NCBI GenBank assembly: GCA_044359885.1
Contig: JBIKLI010000127.1
Coordinates: 1 to 11,242, forward strand
Direction of reading: 5' to 3'
DNA: 11,242 bases
Origin: CAIOSQ01 sp044359885
GTDB taxonomy: Bacteria; Pseudomonadota; Alphaproteobacteria; CACIAM-22H2
This document shows, one piece after another, positions 1 to 6,002 of this stretch. The translations under genes were made by a program, and so were the position numbers. Each line of letters starts with the position of its first letter. The stretch's first letter is position 1. The notes under the pieces were generated by a model. That model worked only from the letters and a program-made list of their open reading frames with translations, made no database searches and was not told where the DNA came from.

Positions 1-275
1 CGGCCATCGTCTGCGAGGCCTACGGACTGCGCTGTGAACTGCATGTCGGGGGGTGGGCGAACCTTCAGGTTCTCGGAGCGACGTCCGAAGACACATCGGA
101 ATACTACGAAAAAGGCCTTCTTGCTCCGGGCGTCGACTACGATGCCCCGCATCCCTATCTGCAATCCATCTGCGACAAGCTCGACGCGCAGGGCTGCATA
201 TCGATCCCGACCGGCCCCGGGCTGGGCTACGACATCGTCTGGGATTACATCCAGGACAATGTGATCGACGCCTGA
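1..275 (+). CDS. Enolase-superfamily (mandelate racemase/muconate lactonizing) enzyme, C-terminal fragment
   Basis: Only the last 90 or so codons are present; the reading frame enters at base 3 and stops with TGA at 273-275. The translation has the tail typical of MR/MLE-type sugar-acid or aromatic-acid dehydratases/racemases: a HVGGWANLQVLGAT stretch (the family's barrel strand near the catalytic end), an EYYEKGLL segment, DYDAPHPYL, and a closing IPTGPGLGYDI motif. Family enzymes abstract a proton alpha to a carboxylate and stabilise a Mg2+-bound enolate. The metal ligands lie upstream of the window, so neither substrate nor reaction can be assigned. The stop overlaps the IclR start by one base (TGATG), so the two are probably cotranscribed and translationally coupled. 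The DapA-family lyase that converges on this pair is a common partner of such dehydratases, suggesting an acid-sugar or related carboxylate pathway (inference). Confidence 0.85.
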   Translation, partial: AIVCEAYGLRCELHVGGWANLQVLGATSEDTSEYYEKGLLAPGVDYDAPHPYLQSICDKLDAQGCISIPTGPGLGYDIVWDYIQDNVIDA

Positions 276-1114
276 TGGCAAGGACCGTTGCACCGCAGGA
301 GATGTCCGCGACCCGACGTGTCGTGCATGTCGTGGACGCCCTTGCCCAGAGGGGGCCGATCGGGCTCCGCGCGCTGGCCCAGGTGCTGGGCATTCCCCTT
401 GGGTCGCTGCATCGACAACTGCACGACCTGATGGCCGAGGGCGTCGTCGACCGTACGCCGGACGGCCTCTGGGAATTGTCGTTCCGGCTCTTGCAGATTT
501 CAGGCCGTCAACTGGAGCGGATCGCGTTGCCGAAGCTGGCGCGTCCCTATTGCGAACGCATCGCCGAGGCGACGCGCGAGACCGTCAACCTTACATTGCT
601 CAACGGTCTTGCCAGCGTATGCCTCGACAAGGTGCGCGGCAACGAGGCAATGCAACTGGACATCCCTGTCGGGGGCCGCGGAAAGCTCCATTGCGGTGGC
701 GCCGGAAAAGCGATCCTCGCCTATCTTCGCAAGGAGGAGCAGGACGCCTTGCTTGGCGAAGAGATCGAAGCCTTCACGTCGTTCACCATCACCAAGCCCG
801 CCGATTTGCGGCGCGAGATCGGCGCGGTCCGGCGCCGTGGCTATGCCATCGACAATCAGGAGGTCGTGCTCGGGGTCTATTGCGTCGGTGTTCCGATCTT
901 CGACCGCAATCTCCGCCCGGTCGGCGCCATCAGCATCACCGGCCCCAAGCCCAAGCGGGTGGGGGCCGACATACTTCCATATGTCGCCATGCTCACCGAC
1001 GCCTGCATGCAGGTCAGTCGGCGACTTGGCTACGACGGGGCGTGGCCTCCCGTGTCCGCCGACGCCCGGGCCGAAAAACCGAAACCATCCATCCGAGCGA
1101 AGGTTCGCCCGTAG
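275..1114 (+). CDS. IclR-family transcriptional regulator
   Basis: The protein has 279 residues, the usual IclR length. An N-terminal winged helix-turn-helix covers about residues 11-70, with the helix-turn-helix around GLRALAQVLGIPLGSLHRQL. The effector domain covers about 80-255, with family landmarks GRGKLHCGGAGKAILAYL near 148-165, RRGYAIDNQE near 200 and VGVPIFDRNLRPVGAISITG near 220-240. IclR proteins are dimeric cytoplasmic regulators of acid and aromatic catabolism that bind small carboxylates. I chose the ATG at 275 because it overlaps the upstream stop as TGATG and the HTH domain begins shortly after it. The open frame extends upstream but only inside the enolase-superfamily gene. 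No clear Shine-Dalgarno sits before 275, consistent with coupling. Likely targets are its own operon and the convergent DapA-family gene, whose promoter region carries a perfect 20-bp palindrome at 2097-2116 (inference). Confidence 0.92.
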   Translation: MARTVAPQEMSATRRVVHVVDALAQRGPIGLRALAQVLGIPLGSLHRQLHDLMAEGVVDRTPDGLWELSFRLLQISGRQLERIALPKLARPYCERIAEATRETVNLTLLNGLASVCLDKVRGNEAMQLDIPVGGRGKLHCGGAGKAILAYLRKEEQDALLGEEIEAFTSFTITKPADLRREIGAVRRRGYAIDNQEVVLGVYCVGVPIFDRNLRPVGAISITGPKPKRVGADILPYVAMLTDACMQVSRRLGYDGAWPPVSADARAEKPKPSIRAKVRP

Positions 1115-1123
1115 CAATCGTCA

Positions 1124-1151
1124 CTGACCCACGCCTCTGCGCGTGGTTCAG
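1124..1151. terminator. Stem-loop between convergent genes, candidate bidirectional terminator
   Basis: CTGACCCACGC (1124-1134) can pair with GCGTGGTTCAG (1141-1151) across a six-base loop: eleven positions with a single mismatch. It lies ten bases after the IclR stop and takes in the TGA of the minus-strand DapA-family gene (1148-1150). There is no clear T-run on either side, so it is not a textbook intrinsic terminator, but the position between two convergent stops fits a shared transcription end or mRNA 3' stabiliser. Confidence 0.5.
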
Positions 1152-2065
1152 GCGGGTTGGGTACCGAAACGCCGGGCCACGGGCACCAGCGCTTCGAGAA
1201 CCGTGTCGATCTCCTCCTGGGTGACCGGATCGATCCGCAACGTGGGGCGCCGGACATGCGCGGTGCGTATGATCCCCATGCGGACAAGCAACTGCTTCTG
1301 CACATGGTAGAAGAGATCCCCACCTTGCGCTCCCAGGCGGTTGATGCCGGTGAAGGCGGAATCGAAAACGCGTCGGGCACCCGCCTGATCGCCGGCCTGG
1401 AACCTGTTCCAGACCTCGAGGAATGCGCCGGGTTGGCTGCAGAACGGCATTGTTCCCCTTGCGCCGCGGCGCAATTCTTCGATGAAGTAGACGCCTCCGG
1501 CGCCGCCGAAGACCGTCAGGCGGGACCCGGCCGCCGAAGTCATGTCTGCCACCTTGCCGGCCACGGGCATGGTCTCGACCTTGATCGTCCGGATATTCGG
1601 ACAGACGGCGGCGATGCGCAGCGCCAGGGCGGGCGGAACCGGCGCCTGGGGAATGTCCTGAAGGATGATCGGGACGGAAACCGATGCCGCGACGGCGCGA
1701 TAATGATCGAAGATTTCTTCGGCGCTGATCGGCATGAAAGACGGCGGCATGATCATGAGCGCATCGGCGCCTGCGGCCTCGGCCTGACGCGACTGGACGA
1801 TGCAGAGATCGGTTCCGTTGGCGCCCGTGTTGATGACGACGGGGGTGCGGCCGGCGACGGTCCGAACGACCGTGGCCACGACGTCGGCGCGTTCGTCCTG
1901 GGTGAGCTTGAAGATCTCGCTGCCGAGCGCCACGCCGAGTCCATGAACGCCAGCCGCGACGTTGAACTCGACAAGGGCGCGCAGACTGTCGTGATCGATC
2001 CGGCCATCGTCGTCGAACGGCATGACCAGGATCGGAACGATCCCCTCCAGGGTCGCGGCGGTCAT
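1148..2065 (-). CDS. DapA/DHDPS-family Schiff-base lyase, probably catabolic rather than lysine biosynthetic
   Basis: The 305-residue protein matches the DapA/N-acetylneuraminate lyase TIM-barrel family in length and layout: GIVPILVMPFDDDGRID at the N terminus, a GxxLGSE loop at 44-50, strand GADALMIMPPSF near 99-110, VPIILQDIP at 131-139, the Schiff-base lysine K162 in IRTIKVE, and a glycine-rich GGAGG at 187-191. True dihydrodipicolinate synthase has GTTGE, a YY pair after the PP, and a YN motif whose Tyr is catalytic. Here these read ALGSE, SF and QD, so the proton-relay Tyr and its partner Tyr are absent. The enzyme is therefore unlikely to make dihydrodipicolinate; a 2-keto acid aldolase, dehydratase or decarboxylase is more likely. 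The ATG at 2063-2065 was chosen because it has an AAAGGGGA ribosome-binding site upstream and matches the family N terminus; upstream in-frame codons give non-homologous sequence. It converges on the enolase-superfamily/IclR pair. Confidence 0.88.
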   Translation of the reverse strand: MTAATLEGIVPILVMPFDDDGRIDHDSLRALVEFNVAAGVHGLGVALGSEIFKLTQDERADVVATVVRTVAGRTPVVINTGANGTDLCIVQSRQAEAAGADALMIMPPSFMPISAEEIFDHYRAVAASVSVPIILQDIPQAPVPPALALRIAAVCPNIRTIKVETMPVAGKVADMTSAAGSRLTVFGGAGGVYFIEELRRGARGTMPFCSQPGAFLEVWNRFQAGDQAGARRVFDSAFTGINRLGAQGGDLFYHVQKQLLVRMGIIRTAHVRRPTLRIDPVTQEEIDTVLEALVPVARRFGTQPA

Positions 2066-2096
2066 CGTGGGTTTTCCCCTTTCTGGACGTGCGGAA

Positions 2097-2116
2097 GCGC
2101 AAAGGCGCCTTTGCGC
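2097..2116. promoter_or_regulatory. Perfect 20-bp palindrome upstream of the DapA-family gene, candidate operator
   Basis: GCGCAAAGGC is followed directly by its exact reverse complement GCCTTTGCGC, with no spacer. The element ends 31 bases before the DapA-family ATG, where a repressor site or a 5'-leader hairpin would be expected. A dimeric regulator such as the nearby IclR protein is a natural candidate to bind it. The pairing is read directly from the sequence; the function is inferred. Confidence 0.55.
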
Positions 2117-2305
2117 CGTCGCGTGTCTGCGTACGCGCGAAGGCAATCGAATCACGGCAGTCTGACGCGACCGCCGAACCAATTTCGACCCGGATTACCC
2201 CCACGCGATGCTTCAAGCCTACCAGTTCAGCGGATGGCGGTCGAGAATTCGATGCCGCGTCAATCATCGTAACGACGGGATCATGGTCGTTTGGCCAGCC
2301 GGATC

Positions 2306-2330
2306 GGTCGCGAGCGACCCACGAGGTGGG
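2306..2330. promoter_or_regulatory. Two overlapping inverted repeats upstream of the dioxygenase promoter, candidate operator
   Basis: GGTCGC-GA-GCGACC (2306-2319) is a perfect 6-2-6 inverted repeat. It overlaps by two bases with CCCAC-GAG-GTGGG (2318-2330), a perfect 5-3-5 inverted repeat. Together they occupy the place where a -35 box would lie relative to the TATGAT at 2340. The local -35 sequence itself is poor, which would suit a promoter that needs an activator. Confidence 0.4.
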
Positions 2331-2339
2331 CGGTTGCGC

Positions 2340-2345
2340 TATGAT
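2340..2345 (+). promoter_or_regulatory. Candidate -10 box for the dioxygenase gene
   Basis: TATGAT is one base from the sigma-70 -10 consensus and stands out in this GC-rich DNA. It lies 28 bases before the dioxygenase ATG, which would give a short leader containing the AGAGGAG ribosome-binding site at 2358-2364. No good -35 hexamer is found 16-18 bases upstream. Confidence 0.35.
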
Positions 2346-2373
2346 CCGGTCGTGGCGAGAGGAGAAACACGTG

Positions 2374-2934
2374 ATGCGCAAGCCGATCAATTTCGCCCGC
2401 TGGATCGACGAGAACCGGCATCTGCTGCAGCCGCCGGTCGGCAACCAGCAGGTCTGGAAGGATGCCGACATGATGGTCACCGTGGTCGGCGGGCCGAACC
2501 AGCGGACCGATTTCCACGACGATCCCTACGAGGAGTATTTCCACCAGTTCAGGGGGAATGCCCATCTGCTGGTCGCCGATCGTGGCCGGATCGAGCGGAT
2601 CGACCTTCGCGAGGGCGACATCTTCCTGCTGCCCGCGCATGTGCGCCATTCCCCGCAGCGCCCCGAGCCCGGCAGTCTCTGCACGGTGATCGAACTTCCG
2701 CGGCCGGCTGGCGTGCTCGACGCGTTCGAATGGTACTGCGCGGCCTGCGGCGGGCTGGTCCATCGCAGCGAGATCCAGCTGAGCGACATCGTCCGCGATC
2801 TGCCCGTCGCCTATCGCCGCTTCTACGAAGCGCCACCGGCGGCGCGCACCTGTCCCGCCTGCGGCACCGTGCATCCAGGCGGCGACTGGCGCGCCTGGCA
2901 TGCGGCGCTCGCCGCGCGGGGGGCGCCATCATGA
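2374..2934 (+). CDS. nbaC: 3-hydroxyanthranilate 3,4-dioxygenase
   Basis: This cupin-type extradiol dioxygenase of 186 residues opens the ring of 3-hydroxyanthranilate to 2-amino-3-carboxymuconate semialdehyde using Fe(II) and O2 in the cytoplasm. Every key residue described for the bacterial (Cupriavidus metallidurans) enzyme is visible at a constant offset of about three: Fe ligands H48, E54 and H92; substrate-binding R44, R96 and E107; and the second rubredoxin-like metal site formed by C122/C125 and C160/C163. The N terminus MRKPINFARWIDENRHLLQPP is typical of the family. I chose the ATG at 2374, preceded by AGAGGAG with about 9 bases spacing; a GTG one codon earlier is equally possible. 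The stop overlaps the next start (ATGA), so the downstream AMDase-like gene is coupled to it. Alternative substrates such as other o-aminophenol acids cannot be excluded. Confidence 0.95.
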   Translation: MRKPINFARWIDENRHLLQPPVGNQQVWKDADMMVTVVGGPNQRTDFHDDPYEEYFHQFRGNAHLLVADRGRIERIDLREGDIFLLPAHVRHSPQRPEPGSLCTVIELPRPAGVLDAFEWYCAACGGLVHRSEIQLSDIVRDLPVAYRRFYEAPPAARTCPACGTVHPGGDWRAWHAALAARGAPS

Positions 2935-3683
2935 CCGGCAACGGACGAGATCACGCGCGTTCGCGCAAGCTGCTCGGTTTCCTGACGCCGTCGTCGAACA
3001 CGATCCTCGAGCCGGTGACCGCGGCGATGCTTGGCGGGCTGCCCGAGGTCACGGCGCATTTCGCTCGCTTCCGCGTCACCGAGATATCGCTGAGCGACCA
3101 GGCGCTGGGGCAGTTCGATCCGGCGCCGATCCTGGCGGCCGCGGACCTCCTGGCCGATGCGCGCGTCGACGTCATCGCCTGGAGCGGCACGTCGTCGAGC
3201 TGGCTCGGGCTGGAGCGGGATCGCGCGCTATGCGCCGCCATCGAGGCGCGCACGGGCATTCCGGCGACGACCTCCGTGCTGGCGCTGGTCGAACTGTTCC
3301 GCGCGATGGGTGTGGCGCGCTACGGCCTCGTGACGCCCTATCTCGACGAGATCCAGGCGCCGATCCTGGAGAATTTCGCGCGCGAGGGCTTCGTGTGCGC
3401 CGCCGAACGGCATCTGGGCGATCGCGGCAATTTCTCCTTTTCGGAGTACGACGGCGCGACGATCGCCGCGCTGACGCGCGCGGTCGCCGCGGCGCAGCCC
3501 CAGGCGATCTCGATCCTGTGCACCAACATGCGCGGCGCCCCGCTGGCCGCGGAGCTGGAGCGCGAGACCGGGATCGCGGTGCTCGACAGCGTCGCGACCG
3601 CCGTCTGGGGCAGCCTGCGTCTCGCCGGCGTCGACACGCGCCGGGTCGTCGGCTGGGGCCGGCTTTTCGGACTTCCGGGCTGA
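2931..3683 (+). CDS. Asp/Glu racemase-superfamily enzyme of arylmalonate decarboxylase/maleate isomerase type
   Basis: The 250-residue protein has the two-domain plan of the arylmalonate decarboxylase/maleate cis-trans isomerase group. The TPSSNT motif (19-24) is the family's substrate-carboxylate loop. SGTSS follows at 85-89, TPYLDE with Y137 at 135-140, and a single well-placed cysteine, C197, in ILCTNMRG. Maleate isomerases and racemases use two cysteines, one per domain. Here the first position is Gly/Ser (G86 region), leaving only C197, as in arylmalonate decarboxylase, which has Gly74 and Cys188. The chemistry may therefore be one-sided protonation (decarboxylation) rather than isomerisation. 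The start at 2931 overlaps the dioxygenase stop as ATGA, indicating coupled expression. Its role in a 3-hydroxyanthranilate route is not obvious, as the known pathway has no such step. A racemase or isomerase of a downstream dicarboxylate is the main alternative. Confidence 0.82.
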   Translation: MTGNGRDHARSRKLLGFLTPSSNTILEPVTAAMLGGLPEVTAHFARFRVTEISLSDQALGQFDPAPILAAADLLADARVDVIAWSGTSSSWLGLERDRALCAAIEARTGIPATTSVLALVELFRAMGVARYGLVTPYLDEIQAPILENFAREGFVCAAERHLGDRGNFSFSEYDGATIAALTRAVAAAQPQAISILCTNMRGAPLAAELERETGIAVLDSVATAVWGSLRLAGVDTRRVVGWGRLFGLPG

Positions 3684-3694
3684 GACCGGGCGGG

Positions 3695-3710
3695 CGGCGC
3701 GTCAGCGCCG
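3695..3710. terminator. Short GC-rich hairpin between convergent genes
   Basis: CGGCGC (3695-3700) pairs with GCGCCG (3705-3710) over a GTCA loop that includes the TGA of the minus-strand deaminase gene. It lies 12 bases after the AMDase-like stop, in the 18-base gap between convergent stop codons. No T-run is present. It is a weak candidate for a shared transcription end. Confidence 0.3.
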
Positions 3711-4139
3711 GCGTCGCGGCTTGTACGCGACGACGCGGATCTCGATCCGGATCAGCGGATGGGGCAATTGATGGACGGCGACGGTGGTCCGCGCCGGGCC
3801 GGTCGCCGCGTCGAAATGACGATTGTAGACCTCGTTGTAGCCGACGAAATCCGACATATCGACGAGATAGGTGGTCACCTCGACGACATCGGACAGCTTC
3901 GCCCCTTCGGTCGCCAGCACCGTGGCGATGGTCTCGAGCACGGCCTGGGTCTGGGCGCGGATGTCGAAGCGCATGTCGCCTTCCGGCGTGATTTCGCCGC
4001 CGGCGAAGGAATTGTCGGGGCGGCGCGAGGCAAGGCCCGAGACGAAAACGAAGTCGCCGGCCCGGCGGCAATGCGGGTAGTTGGCGCGAGATGGCGCCAG
4101 ATCTGGTTCGGTGGCGGTGGCGGGCTTGCGGCGCGGCAT
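3702..4139 (-). CDS. 2-aminomuconate deaminase (RidA/YjgF family)
   Basis: The 145-residue RidA-family protein resembles the 2-aminomuconate deaminases (NbaF/AmnD type) more than generic RidA. Diagnostic stretches are FVFVSGLASRRPDNSF (30-45), LSDVVEVTTYLVDMSDF (82-98), YNEVYNRHFDAATGPARTTV (101-120) and HQLPHPLIRIEIRVVAYKP (123-141). R117 in ARTTV and E133 match the RidA active-site Arg and Glu. The enzyme hydrolyses the enamine of 2-aminomuconate to 4-oxalocrotonate and ammonia, late in the 3-hydroxyanthranilate/2-aminophenol meta pathway, in the cytoplasm. The start ATG at 4137-4139 has GGAG about 8 bases upstream. It lies 25 bases after the hydrolase gene and is last in the minus-strand operon, converging on the dioxygenase pair with an 18-base gap. 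Generic imine/enamine deaminase activity is the alternative. The arginine-rich tail (PRRRR) is slightly unusual. Confidence 0.92.
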   Translation of the reverse strand: MPRRKPATATEPDLAPSRANYPHCRRAGDFVFVSGLASRRPDNSFAGGEITPEGDMRFDIRAQTQAVLETIATVLATEGAKLSDVVEVTTYLVDMSDFVGYNEVYNRHFDAATGPARTTVAVHQLPHPLIRIEIRVVAYKPRRRR

Positions 4140-4164
4140 GGCGTATCTCCGGTGGGCGCGGCGG

Positions 4165-5310
4165 TCAGGCGGCGTGGCGGCGGCCGGCCAGACGTAGGGC
4201 CTGGTCGAGCAGCTTGCCGCCGTCGGCGAGGTCGTCGACGACATCGAAATGATGCCTGCCGGGAACGTGGTGCGCGGCGGGGCAGCCCCAGACGGCGGCG
4301 ATTTCGTCGGACTGACGGCGGAACTCGGGCAGTTCGTCGATGCCGACGGCGATCTCGACGCGGCAACCCGCGTTGCGCGCGCGCTGCAGGGGCGAAAGTT
4401 CGGTGACGCGCCGAGGCGTGTCGAGGCCCAGCAGACGGCGCATCGGGAGCAGGCTCATCGGCACGAGGTCGAAGAGCCCGGAGACCGGCAGCGACGAGCG
4501 CAGGAAGCCGGTGCGCGGATCCGACGCCAGCATCGCCGCCAGATGACCGCCGGCGGAGTGGCCGCAGACATGGATCGCCTCGGGGTCGATCCCGAAAGTT
4601 GCGGCGCGCGCGTGCAGGAAGAGCGCGCAGCGTCGCATCTGGTCGACGATCCCGGCGAGGTCCATCGCCGGCGCCAGCTCGTAGTTGGGAACCGCGACGG
4701 CGAAGCCGGCGGTGCGCATGCCGGCGGCGAAATGCCCGTGCAGGTTCTTGTCCATCGCCTGCCAGAAGCCGCCATGGATGAAGATCCAGAGCGGCACGCC
4801 CGCCGCCCGGCTGGCATCGGGGTAGAACAGGTCGAGGGTTTCGTTGGGGCCCGGGCCATAGACCAGGTCGAGGGCCGGGCGGCGCTGCGTCGCGACGAAG
4901 GCCGAGCTGCGTGCCCGCCACGTCTCGAACACGGCCTGCAGGTCGGGCACCTGGCTGCGCGCGGCGTAGGCCCGCGCCAGTTCGGGCAGGGTCAGGTCGC
5001 GCCAGATGCGTGCATCGGGATCGGGACGCCGCGTATCCAGGGTCGCGACGATGCGCAGGCCCGGTCCGCCGGGGCGTAGCGTCACCGGCGGCAGAAATCC
5101 GGCGATGGCTTCGCGTGCGGCGAGATCGATGACCCTCCGGCCGGGATCGAAGGCGGCCGGGTTGTCGGCCTCCCAGGTCATCGCGGTCAGGGCCGCGGGG
5201 GGCAGGCCGAGGGGGGCCATGCGTGCGAGCAGCGCCAGCAGCGCCGCGTTGACCGCGCGGGCCGGGTCGTCGTCGGAGCTTTCCACGACCAGTTCGAGCG
5301 TTCCGGCCAT
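4165..5310 (-). CDS. Kynurenine formamidase-like alpha/beta hydrolase with extra N-terminal RidA-like region
   Basis: The protein has 381 residues. From about residue 110 on it is an arylformamidase (AFMID/BNA7-type) alpha/beta hydrolase: oxyanion-hole HGGFWQ at 179-184, nucleophile S252 in GHSAGG (250-255), likely acid D325 in GIDELPEF, and base H354 in GRHHFDVVD. Such enzymes hydrolyse N-formylkynurenine or related arylamides and esters. Family members are usually about 270-300 residues, so roughly the first 95 residues are extra. They resemble the second half of a RidA domain: a helix near 15-34, LPPAALTAMTWEADNPAAF (36-54), then a strand GPGLRIVATLD (82-92). They lack the RidA Arg and the first half of the fold, so catalysis there is unlikely. 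The ATG at 5308-5310 overlaps the LivF stop (TGATG) with GGGGG upstream, and RidA-like similarity begins just after it. The gene sits between transporter and deaminase genes, suggesting it releases the aromatic amine from a transported N-acyl form (inference). Confidence 0.82.
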   Translation of the reverse strand: MAGTLELVVESSDDDPARAVNAALLALLARMAPLGLPPAALTAMTWEADNPAAFDPGRRVIDLAAREAIAGFLPPVTLRPGGPGLRIVATLDTRRPDPDARIWRDLTLPELARAYAARSQVPDLQAVFETWRARSSAFVATQRRPALDLVYGPGPNETLDLFYPDASRAAGVPLWIFIHGGFWQAMDKNLHGHFAAGMRTAGFAVAVPNYELAPAMDLAGIVDQMRRCALFLHARAATFGIDPEAIHVCGHSAGGHLAAMLASDPRTGFLRSSLPVSGLFDLVPMSLLPMRRLLGLDTPRRVTELSPLQRARNAGCRVEIAVGIDELPEFRRQSDEIAAVWGCPAAHHVPGRHHFDVVDDLADGGKLLDQALRLAGRRHAA

Positions 5311-6002
5311 CAGACCCCCAGATAGGATTCGACGGTCGCGGCGTCGGCCCGCAGCGCCGCGGAGTCGCCGGACCAGACGACGCGCCCCTTCTGGACGATG
5401 AAGTGCCGGTCGGCCAGCCGTTCGAGGACACGCAGGTTCTTGTCGACGATCAGGATGGACTGGCCGCCGGCCTTCAGGCGTTCGAGGCATTGCCAGATCT
5501 GGCTGCGGATGACGGGGGCGAGACCTTCGGTCGCCTCGTCCAGGATCAGCAGCCGCGGATTGGTCATCAGCGCCCGGCCGATCGCCAGCATCTGCTGTTC
5601 GCCGCCCGACAGCGTCGAGGCCATCTGTCCGCTGCGCTCGCCGAGGACGGGAAAGAGCTCGCAGACCCGCGCCACCGTCCATGCGCCCGGTCGCGACGTC
5701 GCGACCAGATTCTCGCGCACGGTCAGGGTGGGAAAGACCTGGCGGCCTTCGGGGACCAGTCCGATGCCGGCGCGCGCGATCGTCTCGGGCGGCGTGTTGG
5801 CGATCGGTCGTCCGCCGAAAGCGATGCGCCCGGCCGTCGCCGGCAGAAGTCCCATGATGGTGCGGATCGTCGTCGTCTTGCCCATGCCGTTGCGGCCGAG
5901 CAGCGACACCACCTGGCCGGCGCCGACCGCAAGTCCGATGTCGAACAGCACCGGCGTGCGGCCGTAACCGGATTGCAGGCCCTCGACCTCAAGCATCGCC
6001 AT
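5310..6002 (-). CDS. livF: Branched-chain/aromatic acid ABC transporter ATP-binding protein LivF
   Basis: A 230-residue ABC ATPase of the LivF subgroup that energises uptake through the LivH/LivM channel at the inner membrane. Walker A is GRNGMGKTT (36-44), the signature LSGGEQQ (131-137) and Walker B LLILDEA with E156 (151-157). GLVPEGRQVFPTLTVRENL (81-99) is the characteristic LivF Q-loop region. The switch region reads IVDKNL, a variant seen in this subgroup in place of the usual switch His. The first ATG (6002) is used; another ATG two codons in is equally possible. The 5' end overlaps the LivG stop by 14 bases, and its TGA overlaps the hydrolase ATG. The assigned name is the family name; the substrate is probably an aromatic acid rather than leucine, given the catabolic neighbours. 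Confidence 0.95.
   Translation of the reverse strand: MAMLEVEGLQSGYGRTPVLFDIGLAVGAGQVVSLLGRNGMGKTTTIRTIMGLLPATAGRIAFGGRPIANTPPETIARAGIGLVPEGRQVFPTLTVRENLVATSRPGAWTVARVCELFPVLGERSGQMASTLSGGEQQMLAIGRALMTNPRLLILDEATEGLAPVIRSQIWQCLERLKAGGQSILIVDKNLRVLERLADRHFIVQKGRVVWSGDSAALRADAATVESYLGV

Larger units (their letters stand above)
2066..2373. promoter_or_regulatory. Divergent intergenic region between the DapA-family gene and the dioxygenase gene
   Basis: About 308 bases separate the two divergent starts and I see no gene in them; the open frames crossing the region lack ribosome-binding sites and family similarity. It holds the ribosome-binding sites of both flanking genes, a perfect palindrome near the DapA-family start (2097-2116), a looser CGCGT-N8-ACGCG inverted repeat (2120-2137), and two overlapping inverted repeats plus a TATGAT box near the dioxygenase start. 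The middle (about 2140-2300) shows nothing I can name. The two sides probably belong to separate regulons. Confidence 0.6.

Noticed and set aside
1148..2065. Calling the lyase DapA (lysine biosynthesis)
   Set aside because: The catalytic Tyr residues and the GTTGE motif of dihydrodipicolinate synthase are replaced, and the context is catabolic.
2089..2373. N-terminal extension of the dioxygenase reading frame
   Set aside because: The extension lacks similarity to the family, and the AGAGGAG site with ATG at 2374 gives the standard N terminus.
1014..2480. Long minus-strand open frame spanning the DapA-family gene and the divergent intergenic region
   Set aside because: Arg-rich shadow of the DapA-family gene in another frame, with no domain and crossing real gene boundaries.
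3875..5431. Long minus-strand open frame of over 500 codons in a different frame
   Set aside because: It overlaps the hydrolase and deaminase genes; its translation is Arg/Pro/Gly-rich shadow sequence typical of high-GC DNA, without family motifs.
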